Below are positions 34,269 through 50,429 of a stretch of 64,000 bases of DNA, piece by piece; the stretch's first letter is position 1, and each line of letters opens with the position of its first letter. Source of the DNA: Taudactylus pleione (taxonomy: Eukaryota; Chordata; Amphibia; Anura; Myobatrachidae); the NCBI GenBank assembly GCA_031769625.1, contig JAUIMM010000003.1:270501-334500 (forward strand), given 5' to 3'. The notes below the pieces were generated by a model. The model had not been told where the DNA came from and did no database searches. It was given only the letters and a program-made list of their open reading frames with translations. A program made the position numbers and the translations under genes.

Positions 34269-35087
34269 GGGGCCTATTCATCATAACTAAAAACTTGATG
34301 GAGGTAATTAGATATAGAAGTACTCACATGGAGTTCTACCTAATTACCGGAGGAGTTCATCATTCCTCCTCTACATCAGTATCTATTCAGAAAAGATGTC
34401 ATTTATGCGATGACAGCTTTTCGGGAAATAGATACTTTTCCCTACCTATACATACCTTACCGCAGCTGTAATCAGTGCTGCGCATGCGCCGTTACATCCA
34501 TAAAAGCAGCGCATGCGCATCACTGCCTACAGCTGCGGTATCTCTGTGTCCCCCCCAACACCCTCCCCTACCTCCTCCCCCCCCCGCGCTTTCCCCCACT
34601 TATCTGGCCGCTGCAGCCGCCCCCGGCTGCTTTTCTGACACTGTGTTCTCCCGGCAGAACACAGTAAAGTTTAGGGAAAAAAAAATATTTTTTTTCTAAA
34701 CTTTACTGTGTTCTGCTGGGAGAACACAGTGTCAGAGCAGCAGTCAGAGCCGGAGGAGGGACCTGGGAGCGCCGCATCGAGCCGGAGGAGGATCTGCCCA
34801 GCTGAAGGCAGGTAAGTATAACCCTCTATACGCCACCTCAGAGTGACATATAGTAACACCATCAAATTCCGAAAATACATAATTTTCGGAATTTGATAAA
34901 GACAATAATTTCCATATCCTCATACTAATGTACTAATGTATGGGGAGTGTGGAAATTAACGCAGGCGGAATTAATCAGGAGATATCAGTGATATCTCCTG
35001 TGTTAAGTGTGTTCATGAATACTAAAATAACGGTAATTAAGGAAAATGTTCTTAAAACCGTTATTTTAGTGTTGATGAATAGGCCCC
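34269..35087. mobile_element. Long foldback MITE, 819 bp
   Basis: Termini GGGGCCTATTCATCA and TGATGAATAGGCCCC are perfect inverted repeats flanked by TAG on both sides (34266-34268, 35088-35090). Successive inner inverted repeats follow. The strongest is 34634-34735, where CTGACACTGTGTTCTC and the AACACAGTAAAGTTTAG arm pair with their complements around an A/T-rich loop. A second is AATTTTCGGAATTTG near 34865-34900. Non-coding. Confidence 0.85.
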
Positions 35088-35284
35088 TAGGGCTTATAAG
35101 TGTCGCACATGCAGTATGGGCTACAGATTCATTCACTGCTTACCATATACAATGGGATGGTCGATTGAATTCAATCCCAGAACACACGACATATAGTGCG
35201 CACGCACTATGCAATCTTCCGAACGACGGCGTGATATTGTGTGTTAGGGGTTGTATCCAATTAACCATTTCTTCTGTACACTAT

Positions 35285-35780
35285 GGGTCTCATTCAGACC
35301 TGTTCGCAAGTGCTTGAGCGCTCGCAAGCGGGTCGATGTTGGGCTCTGTGCACGCGCAGCGGTCGCACTGCGCGTGCGTAAGCCCGGAGCGAGAGATAAA
35401 TTCTCTTGCTCCGGGGCTCACTACAAAAGGGGCACTGTTTTGTAGGCGGGGCGGGGGGGGTGGCTAGCCAAACGGAGGCGTTCCCGATGGAACGCCTGCC
35501 GTTTGGGGGCACTCGTGATGTCAGTGGTGAGCTTCCGGCTCTAATACAGCCGAAAGCTCACTGGGGCTTGCGGCATATGAGACCCTACAAGGGTCTCGTC
35601 GCAAGCCCCGATGGTCGCGATGGTCTTGACCATCATGACCATCAACCTGGCCGCTCGCTAAAGCTGTGGGTGGTCACCCACAGCCTAGCGAGCGGCCAGG
35701 AGGGCAGGTCAGAAAATAGATGCGGCCGCCCTCATTCAGAGCGAGCGCTCGCATTTTGCGAGCGCCTCTGAATGAGGTCC
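35285..35780. mobile_element. Multi-hairpin MITE family B, copy 4
   Basis: Left end GGGTCTCATTCAGACCTG, right end CTCTGAATGAGGTCC, perfect TAT duplication (35282-35284, 35781-35783). Hairpins parallel the copy at 30090, for example GAGAGATAAATTCTCTTGC, GATGGTCGCGATGGTC and AAGCTGTGGGTGGTCACCC. One mid-element hairpin arm is shortened relative to copy 3. Confidence 0.9.
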
Positions 35781-36289
35781 TATGTGCGATCGTGCATACA
35801 CACTACACAATGTGCACTGCATCGTACATCGCATCGCCCCATCTGACGCGCAGCACACCAGATGGCACAATGCAATGAACGATGGCCAGTAACAAGGGAT
35901 CGGACGCCCACACTATGCACTGTGTACAGTATATCATTCTGATCCACGCTGGAATGATATTGGGTGATAGATCATATAGTGTGTACCCAGCTTTAGGGGA
36001 GATGGCACGGTGGAACATGGCTCTGAAGCAGCACAGCTTGTGGCACCTTCCACCCACCCATGGCCCCATATTAGCTGAATTATAGAGAATTAAAAGTAAC
36101 CACTTGGTCATAGAGCCCCTAGGTGATGTGATTCGCACTGTGCCCGCAGCCTATCAGGGCATCAGGAGCTGCAGCACCAGGGACTGATATTCTGATAGAA
36201 GGTTAATTAAATTATAAACAGCAATTAGATAATGCTGTGTAATCTGTGTGCACTATATATATAGATGGTAATACATAAAAATAAAAATA
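35781..36289. other. Intervening sequence with a MITE end
   Basis: Contains a GTGTGTACCCAGCTTTA terminus near 35980 that matches the 5285-5586 MITE family, so part of this stretch is a copy split or truncated near family B copy 4. No gene. Confidence 0.4.
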
Positions 36290-36381
36290 GTTAGATAGAT
36301 ATGTGATAAAGATAAATTAGATAGGTAATCGATATATGAGATAAACAGAAATTGTATAGATAGATAGACAGACAGACATTG

Positions 36382-36451
<70 letters not shown>

Positions 36452-36593
36452 TGAGATCAATAAATAGATAGATATGAGATCAATAGATAGATATGAGATA
36501 GATAGATATGAGATAGATATGAGATATACAGATATGAGATAGATAGATATGAGATAGATAGACAGATTGAAATGAGATAGATAGATATGAGAG

Positions 36594-36638
<45 letters not shown>

Positions 36639-36660
36639 TGAGATAGATAGATATTAGATG

Positions 36661-36698
<38 letters not shown>

Positions 36699-36801
36699 AA
36701 GATAGATAAAAACTGTATATATAGAGATAGATAGATAGACACACACAAATTGTATAGATAGATAGATAGACAAAAATTGTGTATATAGATAGATAGATAT
36801 G

Positions 36802-36838
<37 letters not shown>

Positions 36839-36841
36839 TGA
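36290..36841. repeat. (GATA)n microsatellite
   Basis: Long GATA/TAGA arrays interrupted by TATGAGATAGATA units and by AAATTGTATAGATA-like segments. The minus-strand reading frames rich in Tyr-Leu-Ser-Ile are artefacts. Confidence 0.95.
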
Positions 36842-37266
36842 GAGGGGTAGCCGCACCCTGTGCCGGAAGGATATAAAGCACTCTTTAGTCGTACGCGGCT
36901 ACCCTTCGCGCTATTAAAAATGGGGGTGTGGCCAAATTGGCCTAGACCATGCCCCCTATGTGACGTTATTTGGGGCAAGCCCAGCACTTCGTCACTAGCT
37001 GGGCTTCCCCCAGCCCTCTCCCGGCACTGAATGGATGCCGAGCGCATGCACGCAGCATTCATTCAACTACTCCGGGGTTTGGCACCGCCGCACAGCTGCA
37101 GCAGTGGGGGTTCCCAACCTCCCGACCAGACCACCCGTGGGAATCTTCAGCCCACGGGTGGAACAGTGCTGTCCCGCTGAAATCGGGATGTTGGGAGCGG
37201 TGTGCCCTCTATGGGGTGGCGCCCCTGTGCGACCACACTGGTCGAACACCCCAATAGCCGGCCCTA
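36842..37266 (+). mobile_element. hAT-like element family E, copy 1 (ends eroded)
   Basis: Collinear with the complete copy at 55278-55677. Shared segments include CACCCTGTGC, GGCCTAGACCATGCCCCCTA versus AGCATAGGCCATGCCCCCTA, ACTGAATGGATGCC, CGCACAGCTGC, CCTCCCGACC and TCGAACACCCC. The right end AGCCGGCCCTAG runs directly into the TAG array, and the left end is buried in the GATA array, so target duplications are not readable. Confidence 0.8.
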
Positions 37267-38920
37267 GTAGTAGTAGTAATAATAGTAGTAGTAGTAATAG
37301 TAGTAGTAGTAGTAATAATAGTAGTAGTAGTAGTAGTGCTGGTAGTAATAGTAATAATAGTAGTAGTATATACATTAATAATAGTAGAAATAGTAGTAGT
37401 TATAGTAGTAGTAGTAATATTAATAATAGTAATAACAGTAGTAGTAGTAATAATAGTAGTAATAGTAATAGTAATAATAGTAGTAGCAGCAATAGTAATA
37501 ACAGTAGTAGTAGTAATAATAGTAGTAATAGTAATAGTAATAATAGTAGTAGCAGCAATAGTAATAACAGTAGTAGTAGTAATAATAGTAGTAGTAGTAG
37601 TAATAATAGTAATAATAGTAATGACAGTAGTAGTAGTAATAATAGTATTAACAGTAGTAATAGTAGTAGTAGTAATAATAGTAGTAATAGTAATAACAGT
37701 AGTAGTAGTAATAATAGTAATAGTAATAACAGTAGTAGTAGCAGTAATAGTTATAATATTAGTAGTACTAATAGTAATAACAGTAGTAGTAGTAGTAGTA
37801 ATAGTAGTAATATTAGTAGTAGTAATAATAGTAGTAATAGTAACAGCAGTAGTAGTAGTAGTAATAATATTAGTAGTAATAATAGTAGTAATAGTAATAA
37901 CAGTAGTAGTAATAGCAGTATTAGTAATAATAGTAGTAGTAGTAATAATAATAGTAGTAGTAGCAGTAGTACTAGTAGCAGTAGTAGTAGTCATAATAAT
38001 AGTAATAGTAGTAGTAGTAGTAATAGTAGTAATAATAGTAGTAATAGTAGTAGTAGTAATAATAGTAGTAGTAGTAGCAGTAGTAGTAATAGTAGTAGTA
38101 GTAATAATAGTAGTCATAATAGTAGTAGTAGTAGTAGTCATAATAGTAGTAATAGTAATAGTAGTAGTAATAATAGTAGTAGTAGCAGTAGTAGTAATAG
38201 TCGTAGTAATAGTAATAATAGTAGTAATAATAGTAGTAGTAGTAATAGTAGTAGTAATAATAGTAGTAATAATAGTAGTAATAGTAATAACAGTAGTAGT
38301 ATTAATAATAGTAATAGTAATAACAGTAGTAGTAGCAGTAATAGTTATAATATTAGTAGTACTAATAGTAATAACAGTAGTAGTAGTAGTAATAGTAGTA
38401 ATATTAGTAGTAGTAATAATAGTAGTAATAGTAACAGCAGTAGTAGTAGTAGTAATAATATTAGTAGTAATAATAGTAGTAATAGTAATAACAGTATTAG
38501 TAATAATAGTAATAGTAGTAGTAATAATAATAGTAGTAGTAGCAGTAGTACTAGTAGCAGTAGTAGTAGTTGTAATAGTAGTAGTAATAATAGTAGTAAT
38601 AATAGTAGTAATAGTAGTAGTAGTAATAATAGTAGTAGTAGTAGCAGTAGTAGTAATAGTAGTAGTAGTAATAATAGTAGTCATAATAGTAGTAGTAGTA
38701 GTCATAATAGTAGTAATAGTAATAGTAGTAGTAGTCATAATAGTAGTAATAGTAGTAGTAATAATAGTAGTAGTAGCAGTAGTAGTAATAGTAGTAGTAG
38801 TAGTAGTAATAGTAGTAGTAGTAATAGTAGTAGTAGTAATAATAGTAGTAATAATAGTAGTAGTAGTAGTAATAGTAGTAGTAGTAATAATAGTAGTAGT
38901 AGTAGTAGTAGTAGTAATAA

Positions 38921-38958
<38 letters not shown>

Positions 38959-39268
38959 ATAATAGTAGTAATAATAGTAGTAGTAGCAGTGGTAGTAATA
39001 GTAGTAGTAGTAGTAATAATAGTAGTAATAATAGTAGTAGTAGTAGTAATAGTAGTAGTAGTAATAATAGTAGTAATAATAGTAGTAGTAGTAATAATAG
39101 TAGTAATAATAGTAGTAATAATAGTAATAGTAGTAGTAGTAATAATAGTAGTAATAATAGTAGTAGTAGTAATAGTAGTAGTAGTAATAATAGTAGTAAT
39201 AATAGTAGTAGTAGTAGTAATAGTAGTAGTAGTAATAATAGTAGTAGTAGTAGTAGTAGTAATAGTAG
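37265..39268. repeat. (TAG/TAA)n trinucleotide array, 2 kb
   Basis: Almost pure TAG and TAA triplets with rare CAG, TAT and TCA interruptions. All frames are open or repetitive and are not genes. The interruption pattern CAGTAATAGTTATAATATTA recurs at about 37742 and 38336 (594 bp apart), as do neighbouring patterns, which indicates an internal duplication of about 600 bp. Confidence 0.95.
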
Positions 39269-39417
39269 TTTTTTTTCGAAATAATGTTTATAAACCATGC
39301 CGGATGTGTCATGCAGTACATAAACTATACATTCTTCAGTGATAACGTTACACATGTAGATCTATATCTTCCCACTCATGTAAAGTATCTGTTTTAACTC
39401 ACTTCTTACAGTAGATC

Positions 39418-39790
39418 CTCATCATACAGAATATCGTCACAGTACGGAATATCGTCACAGTACGGAATATCGTCACAGTACAAAATATCATCACAGTACA
39501 GAATATCGTCACAATACAGAATATCGTCACAGTACGGAAAATCATCACAGTACAGAATATCGTCACAGTACAAAATATCGTCACAGTATGGAATATCGTC
39601 ACAGTACAAAATATCGTCACAGTACGGAATATCGTCACAGTACAGAAATCGTCACAATACAAAATATCGTCACTGTACGGAATATCGTCACAGTATGGAA
39701 AATCATCACAATACAGAATATCGTCACAGTACAAAATATCGTCACAGTACAGAAGTCGTCACAATACAGAATATCGTCACAATAATTTCG
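39418..39790. repeat. 18-bp minisatellite
   Basis: About twenty tandem units of CAGTACGGAATATCGTCA with variants (ACAGAATATCGTC, ACAAAATATCGTC) and a few units one base short. The period is a multiple of three, so open frames arise on both strands. No spacer structure, so not CRISPR. Confidence 0.95.
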
Positions 39791-41836
39791 ACAATGTTCT
39801 GAATTTTGCAGAAATGTCACTTAAAGATTTTATGATCAAGTTTAGATTCAGAAAAATATATTTTAAATAAAGAAAGTGGCATCATCTTATTTCCAAAGAT
39901 CTGCTATCATTTGTACCGATCTGCACTGGCCTCAGCCTTTATTTTAGGATACAGACTTGTCACTTTGACTTTCTAATGCCCTTCAGCTTTCCTTACTCTA
40001 TCCATCCTTCTATATCTCAGTACATAGTGTAGCACCCTGCTCACTGCCTACATTACTATTATAAATGTTACCCTATATTACAAATGAAATAACTGGGAAA
40101 TCCTCCTACCTATGGGGTTGATGTGGTTCTATTTATCGCAATGGAGATATAATTTTAATGCTGTCCAATAATATTGTTGTATTGAACGAAATCACATTGC
40201 TTTGTAAGTCCCCGACAGAAAATAACATAGCGGCAATTCCTCTGCCTCTGCGTCCTCTTCATTCCGCAATCTGAGTTTGACGCTATTGCGACAAAGTGAA
40301 ACATGAGTTTTTTTAAGTTGTCACGAAGAGGCGCAAATTAGGTAATTTCATCTAGGGCTGGAACTTGCCGCTGTCATATTATAAACATGAAATATTTGCA
40401 AATCTGAAATCCCAATGACCGCTAGGAGAGTCACATTAAGCGCAGGTGCAAGAGTCCAGTTATATTGTTGGTCCTGCCTGTGTCATCTGTTTATTATAGA
40501 TACACGATTAACAACAATGCAATGTATCCAGCATTAAGTGCTACATATGAATCCAATTAATGGGTACCATACGAAACCATAAGCAAAGTGATAACGGACT
40601 GAACAGTAAACAGGGGTGGAAGCGCCAAGATGAAGCAAATTAAGCAAAATATTATAATTAATAAATGTAAACTGGTCCAATAATATTTATTAGTGCATTG
40701 TTATACATACATCAGGCTAATATTGTTAACTTGAGGATACATTAAGCTGTTGCACAGCGGAATGACAGGTTCCCTTGCAGCCTGACAGTATAGGGTTAAT
40801 GGCATCATTAGAGGCTCATGAATGATGGGATGAGAGCAAACAAGGTGGAAATTGCCTGTAAACACCGGGCCGTGGGCTGCTGTAATTAATTCACTGTCTC
40901 TTTTAATCAAACTGAAAGAGGATCAGGTTCCTTTTCCTAGCATGACATCAGCCAAAAAAAAAAAAATAGCCCCCCCACAGCCAATAAGGAGAGGAGGCAG
41001 CGCTGACACGTGTGCTGACACATTCTGAGCCATGGCAAAGTGACACAAGTTCTGTATAGAAAAAGGGTGAAGTGACAGTGGTGTAAGGAGATCTGAGACT
41101 GAAGACCACCCCTCCCCCCACCACCACCACCACCACCCAGCGGGTGGCAGAGGAGCAGGACAGTGTACTAACACAGAGTTCAAAAGAAAGAGATCTGAGT
41201 CTGCAGACCCCCTGGGTGGCATTGGAGCAGTGCGCACAGCCTCAACCGCAAGAGCAGGGGACTATTGAGTTTGAAGAGCCAGAAAGCCTGATGGCAGTGA
41301 TGATGTTGGACAGGGTCTAGACCTGGACAGACCTGAGACAGGCAGGAGACATCTCTCAAGCAGTGGCTGAGCGCTAGGTGTCATTGGAGAGGACAGTACT
41401 TCGTGCGTAATCCAGGGCGCACGGGTGCTCTCCAAGGTGCTGGATGTGCGAGAGCCACCGGGGCGCACACGCTGCTATTCAGAGCCTGGTCCTCAGAGAG
41501 TCCTGGAGGAGAGGAGGAGATGTGCCAGTGGGTGACCCCCTGCTTTGGCTGCTGTGTTTGATGAGAGATCAGAGCTTCTTATGCTGCTGCCACCCAGCCT
41601 CTCCACCCCAGCAGAAGCGCCGCAGACAGCACTCTTCCTCATTTCCCATCGATTTTGCCATCATTGCGTTGGTTACGGTGCAGATACCCTCTATTGATTT
41701 TTCCCAGCTCCTTGGCCACCCAGTTCCTTGTCTCTAACCAGGAATTGCAATAGCTGGGACTTTGGAAAACTCCGCTGGAAAGTTGGATGGGGGACCTGCC
41801 ACTCTGTAACATCCAGTAAATTTGGGGATTAACAAA
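39791..41836. other. BARHL1 upstream region
   Basis: About 2 kb with no transposon ends, in contrast with the repeat-dense sequence to the left. It presumably holds the promoter and 5' untranslated sequence, but no TATA box or start site can be assigned with confidence. A CACCACCACCACCACCAC run lies near 41120. Two stretches (40200-40520 and 40735-40930) look like single-copy, possibly conserved DNA. Confidence 0.5.
40735..40930. promoter_or_regulatory. Candidate conserved upstream element of BARHL1
   Basis: About 1 kb upstream of the start codon, a low-repeat block contains homeodomain-type and forkhead-type motifs: TGTAATTAATTCACTG, TTTTAATCAAACTG, GAGCAAACAAGG and TGTAAACACCGG. The block is a candidate enhancer or proximal control region by position and motif content only; conservation has not been tested. 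Confidence 0.3.
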
Positions 41837-41923
41837 TAAATCCAATTTTTTTTTCGCCTACAAGGTCTTCTCGGGTCGGTCACTGAGGCTCAATGTTATT
41901 CTGACATTCGCAAGGAGACTGGC

Positions 41924-42371
41924 ATGGAAGGGTCCAACGGATTTGGGATTGACACCATTCTGTCCCACAGAGCCGGCAGCCCAGGGCTGGCTCAGGGGGA
42001 CCCACTGATGGGGGACCCCAGGTCACCCCTGGAGCTGAGCCCAAGGTCTGAAGTCAGCAGCCTCTGTTCTTCTCCTCCGTCCCCATCCCGGGAGTGTTTG
42101 GAGGCTGTCAGCGCCAGGCAAGGGGTCGCTTTAGCCATTGAGTCCCACCTCCAGCCAGGGGTCCAGCTCTCTGCCCCCTCACAGTCCAGGACAGTCACCT
42201 CTTCCTTTTTAATTCGGGACATTTTGGCAGACTGCAAACCTTTAGCCACCTGCGCTCCTTACTCTAGCAATGGTCAGCCAGCCCAGGACCTGACCCATTG
42301 CTTGTCCAGCAAAGTTGAAGACTATAGGGACAAAAGTAGCAGCTCCACATCCTCAGACTCTGAATACAAAG
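41924..42371 (+). CDS. BARHL1: BARHL1 coding exon 1 (residues 1-149 plus first base of 150)
   Basis: First coding exon of BarH-like homeobox 1, a nuclear transcription factor that acts mainly as a repressor in cerebellar granule neurons, midbrain/diencephalon, spinal cord and inner-ear hair cells (family knowledge). It starts MEGSNGFGIDTILSHRAGSP. The ATG has a good context (G at -3, G at +4). An in-frame TAA lies at 41837 with no ATG between. Two FIL/Eh1-type repressor motifs are visible: FGIDTIL at residues 7-13 and FLIRDIL at 95-101. The rest is Ser/Pro-rich, with the family block RSPLELSPRSE at 33-43. The exon ends SSDSEYK plus one base, donor G|GTAAAG, phase 1. An alternative donor 6 bp downstream is described separately. 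Together the three exons predict 321 residues; the human protein is about 327. Confidence 0.97.
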
Positions 42372-42383
42372 GTAAAGGTGAGT
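42372..42383 (+). other. BARHL1: Tandem alternative splice donors, BARHL1 exon 1
   Basis: Two GT donors lie 6 bp apart at 42372 and 42378. Use of the first (GTAAAG) joins ...SEYK to VKEEGD, as in the mammalian protein. Use of the second (AAG|GTGAGT, much closer to the splice consensus) keeps phase 1 and adds Gly-Lys between Lys149 and Val150. Homology favours the first, splice-site strength the second. Confidence 0.75.
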
Positions 42384-43542
42384 TACAGCCCCCCACCTAG
42401 ACTACCTACAGTGCAGGGTCCGATCCATACTGCCCAAAATCAGATCCTTAGTAGAAGTAATAGGGTTACACAACGTGCTGAGGGTTCCACTTACACAATG
42501 CTTTACTGTTAGGGAATAATATAAAGCTAAGAAATACAAGGATAGCTAAAGTGATCAAATAGTGCAATAACTTATAGCGGATACAGTATAATGATGCATT
42601 ATATATAAATATATGGACTTATTCCCGTATTGTGGGAGATTTTTCTGTTTGCTGAAAGATTAGTACAAAAAAAGTATGTGTGTGTGTGTATATATATATG
42701 TATGTATGTATATGCATCTGTTTGTGTTGTTTTTATTTATATTAGTGCACAGAAAATAGTTGCTGAAATCAATATCAAATGCTAAAGGAATAATATGGAA
42801 GGGAAAAAAAATAATGAGTTGGGATCCCTGGGCTGCAGACACCCCTCAGAGGCCTCATTATCTGATAGAAATATTAGGAATAAATATGTAACGAATTAAC
42901 ATAAAAGCGGATATCCAAATTAGTCATACAAGTCGGGTCTATCCATTACCATGCAATTAGGGGAAAACTGACATTAAAGATTAAAGCGATGCGCCAGGCT
43001 CCTGGAAGTCCCTCACAAAACGGAATGCAATGTTAGTGTATGCATACACATATTTTTACACACACATATATATATACTATAACTGAGTCTTTCTACCATA
43101 TATTTTATTACTATATTTCTTTCCCTGCAATCCCCGATTCTTTTTCTTTTTATATCATTTTATTAATACATTAGACCCTGTACGTCGCGTTATTTATTGT
43201 CATTAACGTTTTACAACTAATATCAGCAGATTCTCGTGTGTATGATATGGATTTTTTTCACTATTATATCTCTCTTTCATCCACTCAATTTATTTGCATT
43301 TATTTTTATTATGACAATTGAAACAGGTCAAATTTTTGTTTTACAGCCTCATTGCAACAATGTTATCACAGCTTTATACAATCTAACAACAGAGGTATTC
43401 CAGTTATTATTAGTAAGGTGGGAGTCACTGTGTATATCTATACAGTACAAATTAATCTGATGTGTCATTAGTATATTATATTTTTAATTCAGAGGATCAT
43501 TATCAAGTATTTTGGACACATGCATAACATCTTCGTCAGTAG

Positions 43543-43598
<56 letters not shown>

Positions 43599-43652
43599 AA
43601 TACAGACATACATCTATTTTTAATTACACTTTTGTTTTATAGAAAGACAAGG

Positions 43653-43690
<38 letters not shown>

Positions 43691-43764
43691 ATATATTGAT
43701 ATCATTTTTTTTATTTATTTTTTTTTATTTATTTACTTAGGTTTTTTCACAACTGTATTTTTAG

Positions 43765-43808
<44 letters not shown>

Positions 43809-44131
43809 TAGATGTGTCTGGAGGAAGTGGAGATTGATAGCTGTATATCATAGACTATTATCCCCATCCTAGTACCATAATCACCAGCCTGTGAACAGCT
43901 CCATGCCTGATTCCCTGCCACGAGGCCGCAATGTGCAACCGATAATATGTACTAAGATTGTGGGCGCCGGTCGCTCTGCCGGCTGCGGAGTTTCTGGATG
44001 AAGGACCCGGCTCCCCAGTGGCTCAATTAGGCGGATTATTGTCTTCCTACAGAGAGAGGCAGAGAGGCCAGTCCTGTCAGTGACAAACTCCTACAGTACA
44101 TAGGACAGCCGTGCACAGCCCATGTATATTT

Positions 44132-44164
<33 letters not shown>

Positions 44165-44560
44165 TATACATATGCATGGGACACAACTATCAGGAAGGGT
44201 AGATGCATGAATGGGTAGATCGATAGATCGATCGTTTGCGATGTTATATAGCTCTTTTTTTTTTTGCTAAATAATAGTAATAATAACAATGACAATACAA
44301 TAGTGTAAAATCATCTTCGTGTTATTATTATCTCCTTATTACTGTAACTATATGTGTAAGACGGTGTCTGTGTCCTGTAGGAAGTTCTGCTGCTCAGTAT
44401 AATGTAGTTAGACCCATGTAGAGGGTCTGGACAATGGTTACACAAGCTGGGGGGGGGGGGCATGTGCTATATCACACGGACTCATACATTGTGTATCTAA
44501 GGAGTTTATGCTATTATTCTTCAGCTTTTTGTAGCACAAGGCATGAAAGGTTCCTTAGGG

Positions 44561-44715
44561 CAGAGGTTCCCAAAGTTATTATTACAGTCCAGGTTTTAAG
44601 GATATCCATGCCTGAGTCCAGATGGTTAGATCAAATTGACTGAGGTACTAATTAAGTCACCTGTGCTGTAGCGTAGATATCCTTAAAAAAACATGGACTG
44701 TAAAGGGAACCTCTG
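44561..44715. mobile_element. hAT-like MITE in BARHL1 intron 1
   Basis: Begins CAGAGGTTCCC and ends GGGAACCTCTG, bounded by a perfect 8-bp duplication CCTTAGGG (44553-44560, 44716-44723). The interior ACAGTCCAGGTTTTAAGGAT matches the family at 5102-5266 (AACAGTCCAGGTTTTAAGAA). Confidence 0.93.
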
Positions 44716-44888
44716 CCTTAGGGTGAAAGCAATGGGAGATACTGTCCTGAGACAAGTAAGATGTATGGTGGAAGAGAGGCTGACAGAGCACGCTGGGACT
44801 TGTAGTTACACAGCAGCTGGAGAGTAACAACTTATCTGCCTTATCTGCACCTCTCTGTCTGGCTTCTAATTGTATCTTGGATTTATAC

Positions 44889-44938
<50 letters not shown>

Positions 44939-45106
44939 CTCTTATCCAGTGACCTCAGCGCCAATGTAGAACCTAGAGCATTCTATAGAGTCTATAGGCC
45001 CATGAGTCCCAATGTAGAAGCTGTAGTTGCTGGAACTACTGTAGGTCATTCCTCAGATACTGTACATCAGAAAGATTCTGCCCTGGGGGAAATGTAGGTA
45101 ACTGTA

Positions 45107-45160
<54 letters not shown>

Positions 45161-45474
45161 TATATAGCATCTATAGACTTCTGCAATGCTGCATCTACAC
45201 ATAAATTATAGCTTTATATATATTTATACAGTGTGTGTGTGTGTGTGTGTGTGTGTGTCTATTTTGCTGGCAGTAATGAGGTAACATTGATCAGATGCTG
45301 CTTCCATGTGACGTCATAATGATATCATAAGTGGTGCTGTCAGTATTTATATAGCATATTCTGTGAACATATAATTGGTTACAAGGGGTTATAATAAAAT
45401 CTTACTGTACTGGAGTGTGTATGCAACTTTTACAGGTGTGATTACTATACATCTAGATGACTAAAGTGTCCAGA

Positions 45475-45527
<53 letters not shown>

Positions 45528-45531
45528 TGTG

Positions 45532-45603
<72 letters not shown>

Positions 45604-45731
45604 TCCCAGCTTCGTATTTTCCCACTTGTTCAAATTGTATATAATCTGGTTTATAAGAAATTACAATGACTCATATTATTTCAATATTCATCTTTGACCA
45701 ATCAATATATAGATATGGTGGTATGATATAA

Positions 45732-50134
<4,403 letters not shown>

Positions 50135-50429
50135 AACTAAATGGAAGAGGCAGACTGCAGTTGGACTGGAGCTGCTGGCCGAGGCCGGCAATTACTCTGC
50201 CCTACAGAGGATGTTCCCTTCTCCGTACTTCTACCCACAGAGCCTTGTGTCCAACTTAGATCCCGGTGCTGCCCTTTACTTATATAGAGGGCCTACTGCA
50301 CCGCCTCCAGCTTTACAAAGACCTCTAGTTCCAAGAATTCTTATTCATGGACTTCAGGGTGGGGCTGAGCCACCACCAGTGCTGCCCCCACTGACAGGAG
50401 TCCTTTCAAGGGCAGCACAGCCACGATGA
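50135..50429 (+). CDS. BARHL1: BARHL1 coding exon 3 (homeodomain end and C-terminus)
   Basis: Completes Arg224 and continues TKWKRQTAVGLELLAEAGNY, ending in AAQPR and TGA at 50427. It supplies the last seven homeodomain residues and the conserved BARHL C-terminal region: LLAEAGNYSALQRMFPSPYF, the YRGPTAPPPALQRP segment, then VPRILIHGLQG and a Pro-rich tail. The family's C-terminal ends PRAAQPR; here it is SRAAQPR. The acceptor is CTGCACAG|A. Close agreement along the whole exon, with no stop or indel, indicates an active gene under strong constraint. Confidence 0.98.

Noticed and set aside
36317..37062. Minus-strand Tyr-Leu-Ser-Ile repeat frames
   Set aside because: GATA microsatellite.
37035..39342. 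Long plus- and minus-strand frames of poly-Ser/Asn, Val/Ile, Thr/Ile, Leu or Tyr
   Set aside because: Translation of the TAG/TAA array in its different frames.
39399..39820. Possible CRISPR-like or coding direct repeats
   Set aside because: Units of 18 bp are contiguous with no unique spacers; eukaryotic minisatellite, and the open frames follow from the period.
42315..42512. Open frame overlapping the end of BARHL1 exon 1
   Set aside because: Wrong frame relative to the conserved protein and extends into the intron.
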